Origin: Armatimonadota bacterium
GTDB taxonomy: Bacteria; Actinomycetota; Acidimicrobiia; Spongiisociales; UBA5794
Direction of reading: 5' to 3'
Length of the DNA stretch: 9,564 nt
Assembly: GCA_008501565.1 (NCBI GenBank)
Contig: QQUL01000105.1
Span: 1 to 9,564 of the forward strand
Shown here: piece after piece, positions 1 through 5,380 of the stretch
Layout of the letters: each line of letters starts with the position of its first letter
How positions within the stretch are numbered: the first letter of the stretch is position 1
The notes under the pieces: model-generated
Database searches by the model: none
What the model saw: the letters and a program-made list of their open reading frames with translations, nothing else
What the model was told of the DNA's origin: nothing
Position numbers and translations under genes: made by a program

Positions 1-165
1 CACATCAATGCTGACGACATAGGTCAGATCGTTCTCGAAGGGCTCCGCGACATCGACGACGTCGGATATCTGAGGTTTGCCTCGGTGTACAAGGAGTTCC
101 AGGATGCGAGCGATTTCGAGCGTGAGGCGGCTTCCCTCGAGGGTGAACCGGTCAGCTCTGAGTGA
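1..165 (+). CDS. nrdR: Transcriptional repressor NrdR, C-terminal end (5' truncated by window)
   Basis: Reading frame 1 is open from the first base to TGA at 163-165 and encodes 54 residues. They match the end of the NrdR ATP-cone domain: a GLRDIDDVGYLRFASVYKEF segment followed by an acidic helix, the very conserved 'L-D-VAY-RFASVYR-F-D---F' signature. NrdR is a zinc-ribbon plus ATP-cone repressor that binds NrdR boxes in front of ribonucleotide reductase genes and responds to ATP/dATP. The zinc ribbon and most of the ATP cone lie upstream of this window. The last 14 bases overlap the end of the convergent gene at 152-1447, so no dedicated terminator separates them. The nearby dut gene fits a nucleotide-metabolism neighbourhood. 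Identity is confident from the tail motif alone. Confidence 0.93.
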   Translation, partial: HINADDIGQIVLEGLRDIDDVGYLRFASVYKEFQDASDFEREAASLEGEPVSSE

Positions 166-1447
166 GCGCTGCCATATGCGCTTCCAGCTGGCCAGCGTAG
201 GTCACGATCCAGAGGTCTACTTCGGTTCTGAAGGCTCCGAGTGCTGCAGCGTTGGAGGCGTTCAGGCTCACCCGCATCCCGTCGAGTTCCGTCACCAGAG
301 TGAGGGCGAGTTCTGTGTTCTCTGACGTCAGCGCAGCGAGATATTCGCTCTGCCAATCCGTATAGCGGGCGTGGCTTGCCACGGCCTCCTCCCGCACCAC
401 GTCGAAGGTGACGTCGGCTGGTAGCGCAGCCACCGTCGCAGCATCCTTTGAAAGCGAGGTCGCGAGCGTGACACTGATCGTGTTGATCGTCTCCGTCGAA
501 GCCGAAGTGGGAAGGTTGCCGACATCCATCAGGGTCGGGATGGTGGTGCGGTAGATGTAGCTGTTTCCAAGCCGAGAAGCCATCTGGGTTCCCTCGACGC
601 CAAGAAGCGCCGTCTGTTGTTGGAGCGGCTCAAGGGCATCGATGGCCCCCTTCGGAACGAGGGGAAGCACACTGGGAAGAGGTTCTGCGGCAGCAGCCTC
701 CATGTCGAACGCCAAGCCGTCGAGTGTTGCAATAATCGGAATTGATGCCGTAAGCGATTCAGGGGACGAATCGATGGTGGTGATCGCATCAAGGGCTGTC
801 TGGGTCGCTGGCAGGTGGTTGCGAACGGCTGCGGTGGTGTCGTAGTACGACTGTCGGACGCTTAGCGCTTCGGATTCTGTCGCCTGCGGTAGCCAGATGG
901 CGGCAGCGGCCACGGCGGCTATCAAGAGGACGAGGACAACCACGATCGGCCAACGGAACGATCGCTTCGATCGCAGGGGCCGGGCGAGTTCTGCATCGAC
1001 CTGGTTCGATTCCACCGGCGCGGAGACCGGGGGTTCTGGAATCACGGCTGTTGCCGTCGGAGCAGGCGGAGGCGGCGGAGGAGGGGGTGGAACGATCGGA
1101 CGGGTGGTGGTTTGCCTTTTCGACGATCGCGCGGAGCGATCGTAGGTGGCGTTCGTTGTGCCGGGATCTCCATCGAACGACGAGGTCGTTATCTGCGTCG
1201 TTCGAAGGGCAACGGTCGCCGTGTCTTGCGGGGCCTTGCTACGAGCAGTGTCGGCGTCGGAGTCCGGAGACTGCTGTGGTTCGGATTCCGGGAGGTCGGC
1301 TGCGGCGGGGCGTAGAACGACCTCGTTTTCCTTCGTCAGTTCCGCAAGAGATTCGGCACCGGTCGGTGTTGGGGGAGTGGCACCGACTGCTTCCAGGAAC
1401 CACGAGCCGTCGCCGTCGTTGGCGTCGTCTGGGAACTTGGTCGTCAT
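152..1447 (-). CDS. Proline-rich single-pass membrane protein, function unknown
   Basis: A 431-aa protein of no family I recognise. The N-terminal ~165 residues are low-complexity, rich in Pro, Thr, Ser and Asp/Glu, with nine consecutive prolines at residues 120-128. A basic patch (RSKRSFRW, about 159-166) precedes one strongly hydrophobic helix at about 167-186. By the positive-inside rule this places the N-terminus in the cytoplasm and the ~245-residue, Ala/Thr-rich, probably helical C-terminal domain outside. I chose ATG at 1447 because it has GGAG nine bases upstream and clears dut. The frame stays open to 1564, but that extension would run through the dut coding region. The gene is divergent from dut with only 29 bp between starts, so their control regions overlap, and its end overlaps nrdR. 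Possible roles (envelope or cell-wall anchoring) are guesses. Confidence 0.8.
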   Translation of the reverse strand: MTTKFPDDANDGDGSWFLEAVGATPPTPTGAESLAELTKENEVVLRPAAADLPESEPQQSPDSDADTARSKAPQDTATVALRTTQITTSSFDGDPGTTNATYDRSARSSKRQTTTRPIVPPPPPPPPPAPTATAVIPEPPVSAPVESNQVDAELARPLRSKRSFRWPIVVVLVLLIAAVAAAAIWLPQATESEALSVRQSYYDTTAAVRNHLPATQTALDAITTIDSSPESLTASIPIIATLDGLAFDMEAAAAEPLPSVLPLVPKGAIDALEPLQQQTALLGVEGTQMASRLGNSYIYRTTIPTLMDVGNLPTSASTETINTISVTLATSLSKDAATVAALPADVTFDVVREEAVASHARYTDWQSEYLAALTSENTELALTLVTELDGMRVSLNASNAAALGAFRTEVDLWIVTYAGQLEAHMAALTQS

Positions 1448-1476
1448 GTGTGCGCACTCCGTGGGAGAATCCGCCC

Positions 1477-1914
1477 ATGAAGATACCTGTCGTTCGCTCT
1501 CATCAACGGATTCCGATGCTCGCCACCGCCCACGAGGGGGATGCGGGTGCGGATCTCTCGGCATCCGAGGAGCACACCATTGAACCAGGACAGACGGCGC
1601 TCGTCGGAACAGGATTGTCGATGGCCATCCCGCCGGGTCATGCGGGTTTCGTCCTCCCGAGGTCGGGTTTGGCGATCAAACATGGCATCACGGTCGCAAA
1701 TGCTCCCGGGCTCATCGATTCGGGGTACCGGGGCGAGATCAGGGTCGGACTCATCAATCACTCGGACTCCACGTTCGTCGTTCGCGTCGGTGACCGGATC
1801 GCGCAATTGGTCGTCATGACGGTCGAGACTCCCGAATTCGTTGAGGTTGATGCCCTTGACAGCACCGATCGCGGTGCCGGAGGCTTCGGTTCCACGGGTG
1901 TCGCTGGGGCGTAG
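1477..1914 (+). CDS. dut: Deoxyuridine 5'-triphosphate nucleotidohydrolase (dUTPase)
   Basis: A 145-aa trimeric-type dUTPase, which hydrolyses dUTP to dUMP and pyrophosphate, keeping uracil out of DNA and supplying dUMP for dTMP synthesis. All five family motifs are present in order: DAGADLS at 22-28, PRSGLA at 61-66, APGLIDSGYRGEI at 76-88 with the catalytic Asp81 and the uracil-stacking Tyr84, GDRIAQLV at 105-112, and the C-terminal nucleotide-capping RGAGGFGSTG at 132-141. Length is normal for the family, so it should be active. The ATG at 1477 has GGGAG about nine bases upstream. The frame is open far upstream, but that part is antisense to the divergent membrane-protein gene and is not coding. 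tRNA-Gly begins 32 bp after the stop on the same strand. Confidence 0.97.
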   Translation: MKIPVVRSHQRIPMLATAHEGDAGADLSASEEHTIEPGQTALVGTGLSMAIPPGHAGFVLPRSGLAIKHGITVANAPGLIDSGYRGEIRVGLINHSDSTFVVRVGDRIAQLVVMTVETPEFVEVDALDSTDRGAGGFGSTGVAGA

Positions 1915-1928
1915 AAAGAACACCTCCG

Positions 1929-1937
1929 TGATACCAT
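1929..1937 (+). promoter_or_regulatory. Possible extended -10 promoter for tRNA-Gly
   Basis: TG at 1929-1930, one spacer base, then TACCAT at 1932-1937 matches an extended -10 element at 4 of 6 core positions. It would start transcription near 1944, just before the tRNA 5' end at 1947. No convincing -35 box is present, and read-through from dut is an alternative. Confidence 0.3.
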
Positions 1938-1946
1938 CACGCCAGC

Positions 1947-2019
1947 GCGGACGTAGCTCAGCTGGTAGAGCGCAACCTTGCCAAGGTTGAGGTCGCCGGT
2001 TCGATCCCGGTCGTCCGCT
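1947..2019 (+). tRNA. tRNA-Gly (anticodon GCC)
   Basis: A complete 73-nt cloverleaf. The 7-bp acceptor stem GCGGACG/CGTCCGC is perfect. The D arm is GCTC/GAGC, the anticodon stem CAACC/GGTTG with loop TTGCCAA puts GCC at 1980-1982, and the T arm has loop TTCGATC. The discriminator base is T at 2019, as usual for bacterial glycine tRNA. CCA is not encoded (CC then G follow), so the tail must be added by CCA-adding enzyme, unlike the two other tRNAs here. Confidence 0.97.
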
Positions 2020-2030
2020 CCGAGAGGAGG

Positions 2031-2055
2031 GCGGTCCGCTGTGGCCGCTTTTCTT
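2031..2055 (+). terminator. Weak hairpin plus T tract after tRNA-Gly
   Basis: GCGG at 2031-2034 pairs with CCGC at 2045-2048, extended inward by one G-T and one C-G pair, followed by TTTTCTT. It looks like a short intrinsic terminator. However, tRNA-Cys starts only five bases later, which leaves no room for a separate promoter beyond the hairpin. It may instead be a spacer structure in a joint precursor with partial termination. Confidence 0.35.
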
Positions 2056-2059
2056 ATGT

Positions 2060-2133
2060 GGCGACGTGGCCGAGTGGCTAGGCAAGGGTCTGCAAAACCC
2101 TGTACGCGGGTTCGAATCCCGCCGTCGCCTCCA
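2060..2133 (+). tRNA. tRNA-Cys (anticodon GCA), CCA encoded
   Basis: Acceptor stem GGCGACG/CGTCGCC, D arm GCC/GGC, anticodon stem AGGGT/ACCCT with loop CTGCAAA giving anticodon GCA at 2092-2094, a four-base variable region and T arm GCGGG/CCCGC with loop TTCGAAT. Discriminator T at 2130 is normal for cysteine tRNA, and the CCA tail is encoded at 2131-2133. It is 40 bp downstream of tRNA-Gly and probably shares its precursor transcript. Confidence 0.97.
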
Positions 2134-2212
2134 ATCTCGTATTCCTTCCGGTGAAGCGCCTAAAGTGCCACTACCCGAGACTCACTCGGTTCAAATCGCA
2201 CAAAGGCAGACA

Positions 2213-3286
2213 ATGGCCGACGTCGTCCAAGAGGCACCTGACCCGCTTCAACCGCCGAAACCAAAGTTCGGCAAGCAGCAGATCATCGCATCGATTCTGA
2301 CCCTGATCGTCCTGGTCATCGTCTTTGTTGTCGTCCTTCCCCAGTTTGGCGACTACTCAGCTGCGTGGGAGGCGATCCAGAACATGACGGCATGGCAGCT
2401 GGGGCTCATCGCTGCTGCGACGGTCGGTCTGATCATCCTCTATGTCTTCCCGTATTCAGCGGCGATGCCGGGGCTGCGGTTCAAGGATGGCTTCTACACG
2501 CGCCAGACGTCCTTCATGATTTCAAACGTGATACCCGGTGGGGGCGCTTGGGGGCTTGCGGTTCAGTACGGGATGTTGTCGAGCTACGGATACGGTCCGG
2601 CACCGACGACGGCGGTCATCGGAATCACGAGTGTGTGGAACACACTCGTCACCCTGTCTCTGCCGTTGCTTGCGATCATCGGACTTACGATCACCGGACA
2701 GACCGGTGCCGAGGATGTGGCCATCACCGTGGTGGCTGCGATCCTGGTCGTCTTGATGGTTGGTGGACTGGCGCTGATCCTTCGGAGCGAGGCGCTGGCT
2801 CGCCGCATCGGTGGATGGGGCAACGCCGTCGTACGCTGGGGCGCCGGGATCATCCACAAGGAGGTCTCGTTCGATGCTGCCGAGGCGCTGGTCGACTTCC
2901 GGGTATCGATCATCGATGTCGTCGCTGACCGCTGGATTCTCATCACGGCAGCCAACGTCGGACAACAGCTCGCCCAGTTCTCGATTCTGTACCTCGCGGT
3001 CGTGGCCCTGCAGGGTGGATTTGACGGACCGATCACCCTCGCTGAAGCATTCGCAGCGTTTGCCCTCGGTCGACTCGCGACGTTCATTCCCATACCGCCC
3101 GGCGGTCTCGGAACCACCGATGCGATCATCACGAGCATGCTTGCCGGGTTCGGCATGTCACAGGACGACGCCCTTGCCGCGACCCTGGTGTGGAGAGCAT
3201 TCACCTACTTCCCACAGGTGATCATCGGCGTGATCACGCTGCTGCTGTGGAGGCACGACAGCGCCAAGAAAGCCCTTTCTTCCTGA
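2213..3286 (+). CDS. Polytopic membrane protein, lysylphosphatidylglycerol synthase TM/flippase-like family (UPF0104)
   Basis: A 357-aa protein. A short polar N-terminus is followed by about seven or eight hydrophobic helices (roughly 24-43, 62-82, 133-160, 167-190, 242-266, 278-293, 303-313, 325-346). Family hallmarks are the N-VIPGGGAWG segment near 105-114 and the FIPIPPGGLGTTDA segment at 291-304 followed by WRAFTYFP near 328-334, which match the membrane domain shared by MprF-type proteins and glycolipid-related flippase-like proteins. No aminoacyl-transferase domain is attached, so lipid movement or glycolipid synthesis support is likelier than lysylation. ATG at 2213 is chosen because an earlier start would fall inside tRNA-Cys. 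A modest AAGG lies seven bases upstream, and a GTG at 2165 lacks a binding site. The gene sits between tRNA-Cys and tRNA-Val. Confidence 0.88.
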   Translation: MADVVQEAPDPLQPPKPKFGKQQIIASILTLIVLVIVFVVVLPQFGDYSAAWEAIQNMTAWQLGLIAAATVGLIILYVFPYSAAMPGLRFKDGFYTRQTSFMISNVIPGGGAWGLAVQYGMLSSYGYGPAPTTAVIGITSVWNTLVTLSLPLLAIIGLTITGQTGAEDVAITVVAAILVVLMVGGLALILRSEALARRIGGWGNAVVRWGAGIIHKEVSFDAAEALVDFRVSIIDVVADRWILITAANVGQQLAQFSILYLAVVALQGGFDGPITLAEAFAAFALGRLATFIPIPPGGLGTTDAIITSMLAGFGMSQDDALAATLVWRAFTYFPQVIIGVITLLLWRHDSAKKALSS

Positions 3287-3289
3287 ACG

Positions 3290-3319
3290 TTGCGCTTTCC
3301 CTGACCCCGCCGCTATCTT
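3290..3319 (+). promoter_or_regulatory. Candidate promoter for tRNA-Val
   Basis: TTGCGC at 3290-3295 and TATCTT at 3314-3319 are separated by 18 bp, about 13 bp ahead of the tRNA 5' end. The matches to the -35 and -10 consensus are partial (3 and 4 of 6), so the call rests mainly on position between the upstream stop codon and the tRNA. Confidence 0.4.
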
Positions 3320-3332
3320 CCGACTCCCGAGA

Positions 3333-3407
3333 GGGCGATTAGCTCAGCGGCAGAGCACTGCCTCGACACGGCAGGGGTCACTGGTTCAAATCCAGTATCG
3401 CCCACCA
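3333..3407 (+). tRNA. tRNA-Val (anticodon GAC), CCA encoded, unusual C33
   Basis: The acceptor stem GGGCGAT/ATCGCCC, D arm GCTC/GAGC, anticodon stem CTGCC/GGCAG and T arm ACTGG/CCAGT with loop TTCAAAT are all perfectly paired. Discriminator A is at 3404 and the CCA tail at 3405-3407. The anticodon GAC is at 3365-3367, and A35, C36 and A73 agree with valine identity. The anticodon loop is TCGACAC, so the base before the anticodon (position 33, here 3364) is C where nearly all tRNAs have U. All stems being intact argues against a pseudogene. The 3' end of this gene is repeated twice more downstream. Confidence 0.93.
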
Positions 3408-3421
3408 GTCTTGTCCCACCT

Positions 3422-3440
3422 CAAGAATCACCGATTCTTG
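3422..3440 (+). other. Perfect 8-bp hairpin behind tRNA-Val
   Basis: CAAGAATC at 3422-3429 and GATTCTTG at 3433-3440 are perfectly complementary around a three-base ACC loop. No T tract follows, so it is more likely an RNA structural or processing element than a terminator. Unit 2 does not keep this pairing, and unit 3 keeps only a short remnant. Confidence 0.6.
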
Positions 3441-3445
3441 TGCTA

Positions 3446-3467
3446 CGAGACGGGTTTCCCCGTTTCG
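3446..3467 (+). terminator. 9-bp hairpin with TTTC loop, possible tRNA-Val terminator
   Basis: CGAGACGGG at 3446-3454 pairs with CCCGTTTCG at 3459-3467 (one G-T pair) around a TTTC loop, followed by GTGCTTTC. The stem is strong but the T-rich tail is weak and offset by four bases. It is the best candidate for ending the tRNA-Val transcript before unit 2. It has no clear equivalent in units 2 and 3. Confidence 0.4.
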
Positions 3468-3531
3468 GTGCTTTCACGACTCATTGCTCCGTGGACAACA
3501 CGGTCGGCGGTGGATTCGGATCGAGACTTTA

Positions 3532-3675
3532 GGTTCAAATCCAGTATCGCCCACCAGTCTTCCACCTCAAGAATCACGGGTGCCAGTCACCTTCGCGACG
3601 CCTATGCCTCTTGGCTTTTACGACTCATTGCGGTGTGGGAAACCGGCTGAGCCGTGAGTTCGGGTCGATACTTTG
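3532..3675 (+). repeat. tRNA-Val 3'-end tandem repeat, unit 2 (144 bp)
   Basis: This unit opens with an exact 30-base copy of the tRNA-Val end, including part of the T arm, the 3' acceptor strand, the discriminator, CCA and five bases beyond (3532-3561). CCACCTCAAGAATCAC follows at 3562-3577 (three bases closer than in unit 1), and GACTCATTGC recurs at 3622-3631, exactly 144 bp from its unit 1 copy. No 5' tRNA half is present, so it cannot fold as a tRNA. The middle has diverged much more than the tRNA-like block. Confidence 0.9.
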
Positions 3676-3779
3676 GGTTCAAATCCAGTATCGCCCACAA
3701 GACCGTCCCACCTTGAGGATCACCGATTCCAGAGGCGTACGTGGTGAGTCGGTCAACGGTTGGATTCGATACGTATTTT
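3676..3779 (+). repeat. tRNA-Val 3'-end tandem repeat, unit 3 (shortened, ~104 bp)
   Basis: A 23-base copy of the tRNA-Val end at 3676-3698 lacks the last CCA bases (CACAAG replaces CACCAG). GTCCCACCTTGAGGATCACCG at 3705 onward is close to the same part of unit 1. The unit is about 40 bp shorter in the middle. Its right end, with a GGATTCGATA stretch similar to the ends of units 1 and 2, lies inside the last codons of the convergent MgtC-family gene. The exact right border is uncertain. Confidence 0.75.
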
Positions 3780-4445
3780 CCGGACAGCATCGTCGGCCTC
3801 AAAGATCGGAACGAGTTGCTGGAGTTCTTCGTCCGACAGCTGAAGGGTCAACGTCGGCATGCCTTTGTGTTGTCCGATAGCCCAGTGACCCATGTCCGCC
3901 ATCGGTTTGGCGGCAGAGGGCATCAAAGCGGTCACAGATTTTCGGATGCTCTGGATCGTCGCAGCATCTGCCACGGTCAATCGGACGGAAAAGTGTGCAT
4001 CGCGCAGGGCTTGCGATCGCAACTGTGGCGAGAACTTGTTCGTTACTGCGAGCATGATCAGGACGATCACGGTGACGACGATCGCAAGCCCCCAGTACCC
4101 GGTTCCGGCCGCCATTCCAATCGCAGCCACAGACCACAAACCGGCGGCGGTGGTGAGTCCTTGGACGTTCAATCCCTGACGAAAGATCAAGCCAGCACCC
4201 AAGAATCCAATCCCGGTGACGATTTGAGCCGCAACCCGGGACGTGTCCGATCCGGGGAAGCCATAGATCGAGATCACGGTGAAGAGCGCTGCTCCGCCCG
4301 CCACCAATGCGTAGGTGCGGACTCCGGCATCCTTGTTCGAAAACTGCCTCTCCAAGCCAAGGACAAGGCCGAGCCCGATTGCGACAGCCACTCGAACTCC
4401 GCCGATGAACGCAACGCTCTCGACCGCTGTGTCAATCCAGTCCAA
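3753..4445 (-). CDS. MgtC/SapB-family membrane protein
   Basis: With a TTG start at 4445 the product is 230 aa, the usual MgtC/SapB length. Family motifs are clear: GLVLGLERQ at 26-34, AGVRTYALVAGGAA at 40-53, RVAAQIVTGIGFLGAGLIFR at 70-89, and the VQGLTTAAGLW segment at 94-104 followed by AAIG. About four or five membrane helices fill residues 11-135, and a soluble C-terminal ACT-like domain spans about 145-230. Members are linked to growth at low magnesium and, in some pathogens, to F-ATPase modulation; the role here is unknown. The TTG is chosen because GGAGG lies six bases upstream and translation then starts with DWIDTAVES as in relatives. The frame is open to 4670, but the upstream part does not resemble the family. 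The gene converges on tRNA-Val and its repeats. Confidence 0.87.
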   Translation of the reverse strand: MDWIDTAVESVAFIGGVRVAVAIGLGLVLGLERQFSNKDAGVRTYALVAGGAALFTVISIYGFPGSDTSRVAAQIVTGIGFLGAGLIFRQGLNVQGLTTAAGLWSVAAIGMAAGTGYWGLAIVVTVIVLIMLAVTNKFSPQLRSQALRDAHFSVRLTVADAATIQSIRKSVTALMPSAAKPMADMGHWAIGQHKGMPTLTLQLSDEELQQLVPIFEADDAVRKIRIESNR

Positions 4446-4451
4446 GTCCGA

Positions 4452-4456
4452 CCTCC
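4452..4456 (-). promoter_or_regulatory. Ribosome binding site fixing a TTG start
   Basis: On the minus strand GGAGG lies at 4456-4452, six bases before TTG at 4445. It is the strongest binding site in this region and decides the start of the MgtC-family gene in place of upstream GTG (4478) or TTG candidates. Confidence 0.65.
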
Positions 4457-4618
4457 ATCGATCCAAACAGTAATCCACCCCGCCCCAACCGAGGGCGATC
4501 CGGCTGAATCCACCTACGAACGAGGGGCAGCACGTCACGTAAACCGTCTCCCGGGCGTGCTTGCTCCGGTAGGGTGGGTGGGGAACCAGACCTTGAGCGA
4601 TGGGAGAGGATCTTACGT

Positions 4619-5305
4619 ATGACGTTCGCCGACAATTTTTGGGAAGAACTTCGATCACTAGGCGAGTCAATCGTGGAATGGGCGATCCTCATTCTTGTTG
4701 CGTTGCTCGTGCTCGTGATTGGAAGATGGATACTGCAGTGGGTCCGCAAGGTCATCGAGCGCGTCCTGGCCTTGCCGGCTCTCAACGGCCTGTGGGACCA
4801 GTCAGGCGTGACGAAGGCCCTTGAACCAAGCGGTCAGACACCTGCCAAGATCACTGCATCGATAGCGTATGCCTATCTGATGGTGCTGTTGTGGCTCGTA
4901 GCCGTTCGGATTGTCAAGCTTGACACGATCGAAGACCTGTTGGAGCGTCTCCTTGCATGGATTCCACTCCTCCTCGTCTCAGCCGCAATCGTGATCATCG
5001 CCGCTGCCGTTGCCAACTGGGCCGCAGATCTCATTCGACCGTTTGCGGTCGACAAGTCTGTTCCGTGGCTGACATGGCTGATCCGGATCGCGATCCTCGT
5101 GTTCGGTGTGCTCTTTGCATTCGACATCCTCGCGATCACATTCGCCGAGGACATCGTCAAGATCATCGTCTTCGCATCCGGTGTCGGACTCGCCATCGCC
5201 TTCGGTGTCGGCGGTATCGATGCTGCGAAGCTGTGGTGGGCCAAATACGGCACACCCGGGAGCTCGAAGACTGGCGGAGGAGACTCCGGCGGCGCAGGCT
5301 TCTAA
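4619..5305 (+). CDS. Conserved TM-helix protein, related to membrane part of small-conductance mechanosensitive channels
   Basis: A 228-aa protein with about five hydrophobic helices (roughly 19-40, 79-98, 110-135, 148-170, 178-200). The ending ASGVGLAIAFGVGG at 186-199 followed by DAAKLWW is the glycine-rich pore-helix signature of the 'conserved TM helix' family found beside and within MscS-like proteins. The MscS beta domain that normally follows is absent. After residue 212 there is only a Gly/Ser-rich tail, so this is a membrane module without the cytoplasmic vestibule. ATG at 4619 has AGAGG nine bases upstream, while ATG at 4574 has no comparable site. It is divergent from the MgtC-family gene (173 bp between starts), hinting at shared ion or osmotic roles, which is inference. 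Confidence 0.82.
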   Translation: MTFADNFWEELRSLGESIVEWAILILVALLVLVIGRWILQWVRKVIERVLALPALNGLWDQSGVTKALEPSGQTPAKITASIAYAYLMVLLWLVAVRIVKLDTIEDLLERLLAWIPLLLVSAAIVIIAAAVANWAADLIRPFAVDKSVPWLTWLIRIAILVFGVLFAFDILAITFAEDIVKIIVFASGVGLAIAFGVGGIDAAKLWWAKYGTPGSSKTGGGDSGGAGF

Positions 5306-5322
5306 CGAAAACCAGACCCATA

Positions 5323-5362
5323 GAAAGATCCCCGGTCGGCATCTGCTGGTCGGGGATCTTTC
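5323..5362. terminator. Strong bidirectional terminator between convergent genes
   Basis: GAAAGATCCCCG at 5323-5334 pairs perfectly with CGGGGATCTTTC at 5351-5362. The stem can continue inward with G-T and C-G pairs, leaving a small loop. The GC-rich core flanked by A-rich and T-rich edges lets it work in both directions. It lies 18 bp after the stop of the TM-helix gene and 19 bp after the end of the convergent MFS gene. Confidence 0.85.
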
Positions 5363-5380
5363 ACGTAGGGCGAAGCACCT

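Larger units (their letters stand above)
3383..3531 (+). repeat. tRNA-Val 3'-end tandem repeat, unit 1 (149 bp)
   Basis: This unit begins inside the T arm of the real tRNA-Val gene and extends 124 bp past its CCA. A 30-base block at 3383-3412 recurs exactly at 3532-3561. A further shared block, CCACCTCAAGAATCAC, lies at 3416-3431, GACTCATTGC at 3478-3487, and an ATTCGG-TCGA-ACTTT stretch just before the next unit. The last 49 bases (3483-3531 region) align without gaps to the end of unit 2 at about two thirds identity. Two hairpins lie in this unit. Confidence 0.9.

Noticed and set aside
1064..1090. Simple-sequence slippage tract or expression switch in the proline codons
   Set aside because: The codons for the nine prolines are mixed (CCA, CCC, CCT, CCG), so it is not a pure repeat unit prone to slippage.
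1051..1476. N-terminal extension of dUTPase
   Set aside because: The extension is antisense to the divergent gene, lacks family similarity, and ATG at 1477 has its own ribosome binding site.
2175..2189. Small hairpin CCGAG/CTCGG before the flippase-like gene
   Set aside because: Only five base pairs and no T tract or relation to the start codon; too weak to call as a regulatory element.
2365..3204. Several long open frames on both strands inside the flippase-like gene
   Set aside because: They are shadows of a GC-rich real gene: Arg/Ser/Pro-rich translations without domains or start signals.
3482..3557. Second, decayed tRNA-Val gene ending at unit 2
   Set aside because: The 50 bases before the copied tail show no convincing similarity to the tRNA 5' half and cannot form D and anticodon arms.
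3411..3650. 79-codon open frame with a TTG start across repeat units 1 and 2
   Set aside because: No ribosome binding site, it begins just after the tRNA CCA, and composition is not protein-like. The similar peptide pieces only reflect the 144-bp repeat being a multiple of three.
3383..3779. CRISPR-like array
   Set aside because: Only three units with ~120-bp related spacers and a repeat that is plainly the tRNA-Val tail; no cas genes.
3602..3802. Open frames on both strands over repeat units 2 and 3
   Set aside because: They cross repeated tRNA fragments and the end of the MgtC-family gene in other frames, and have no supporting start signals.
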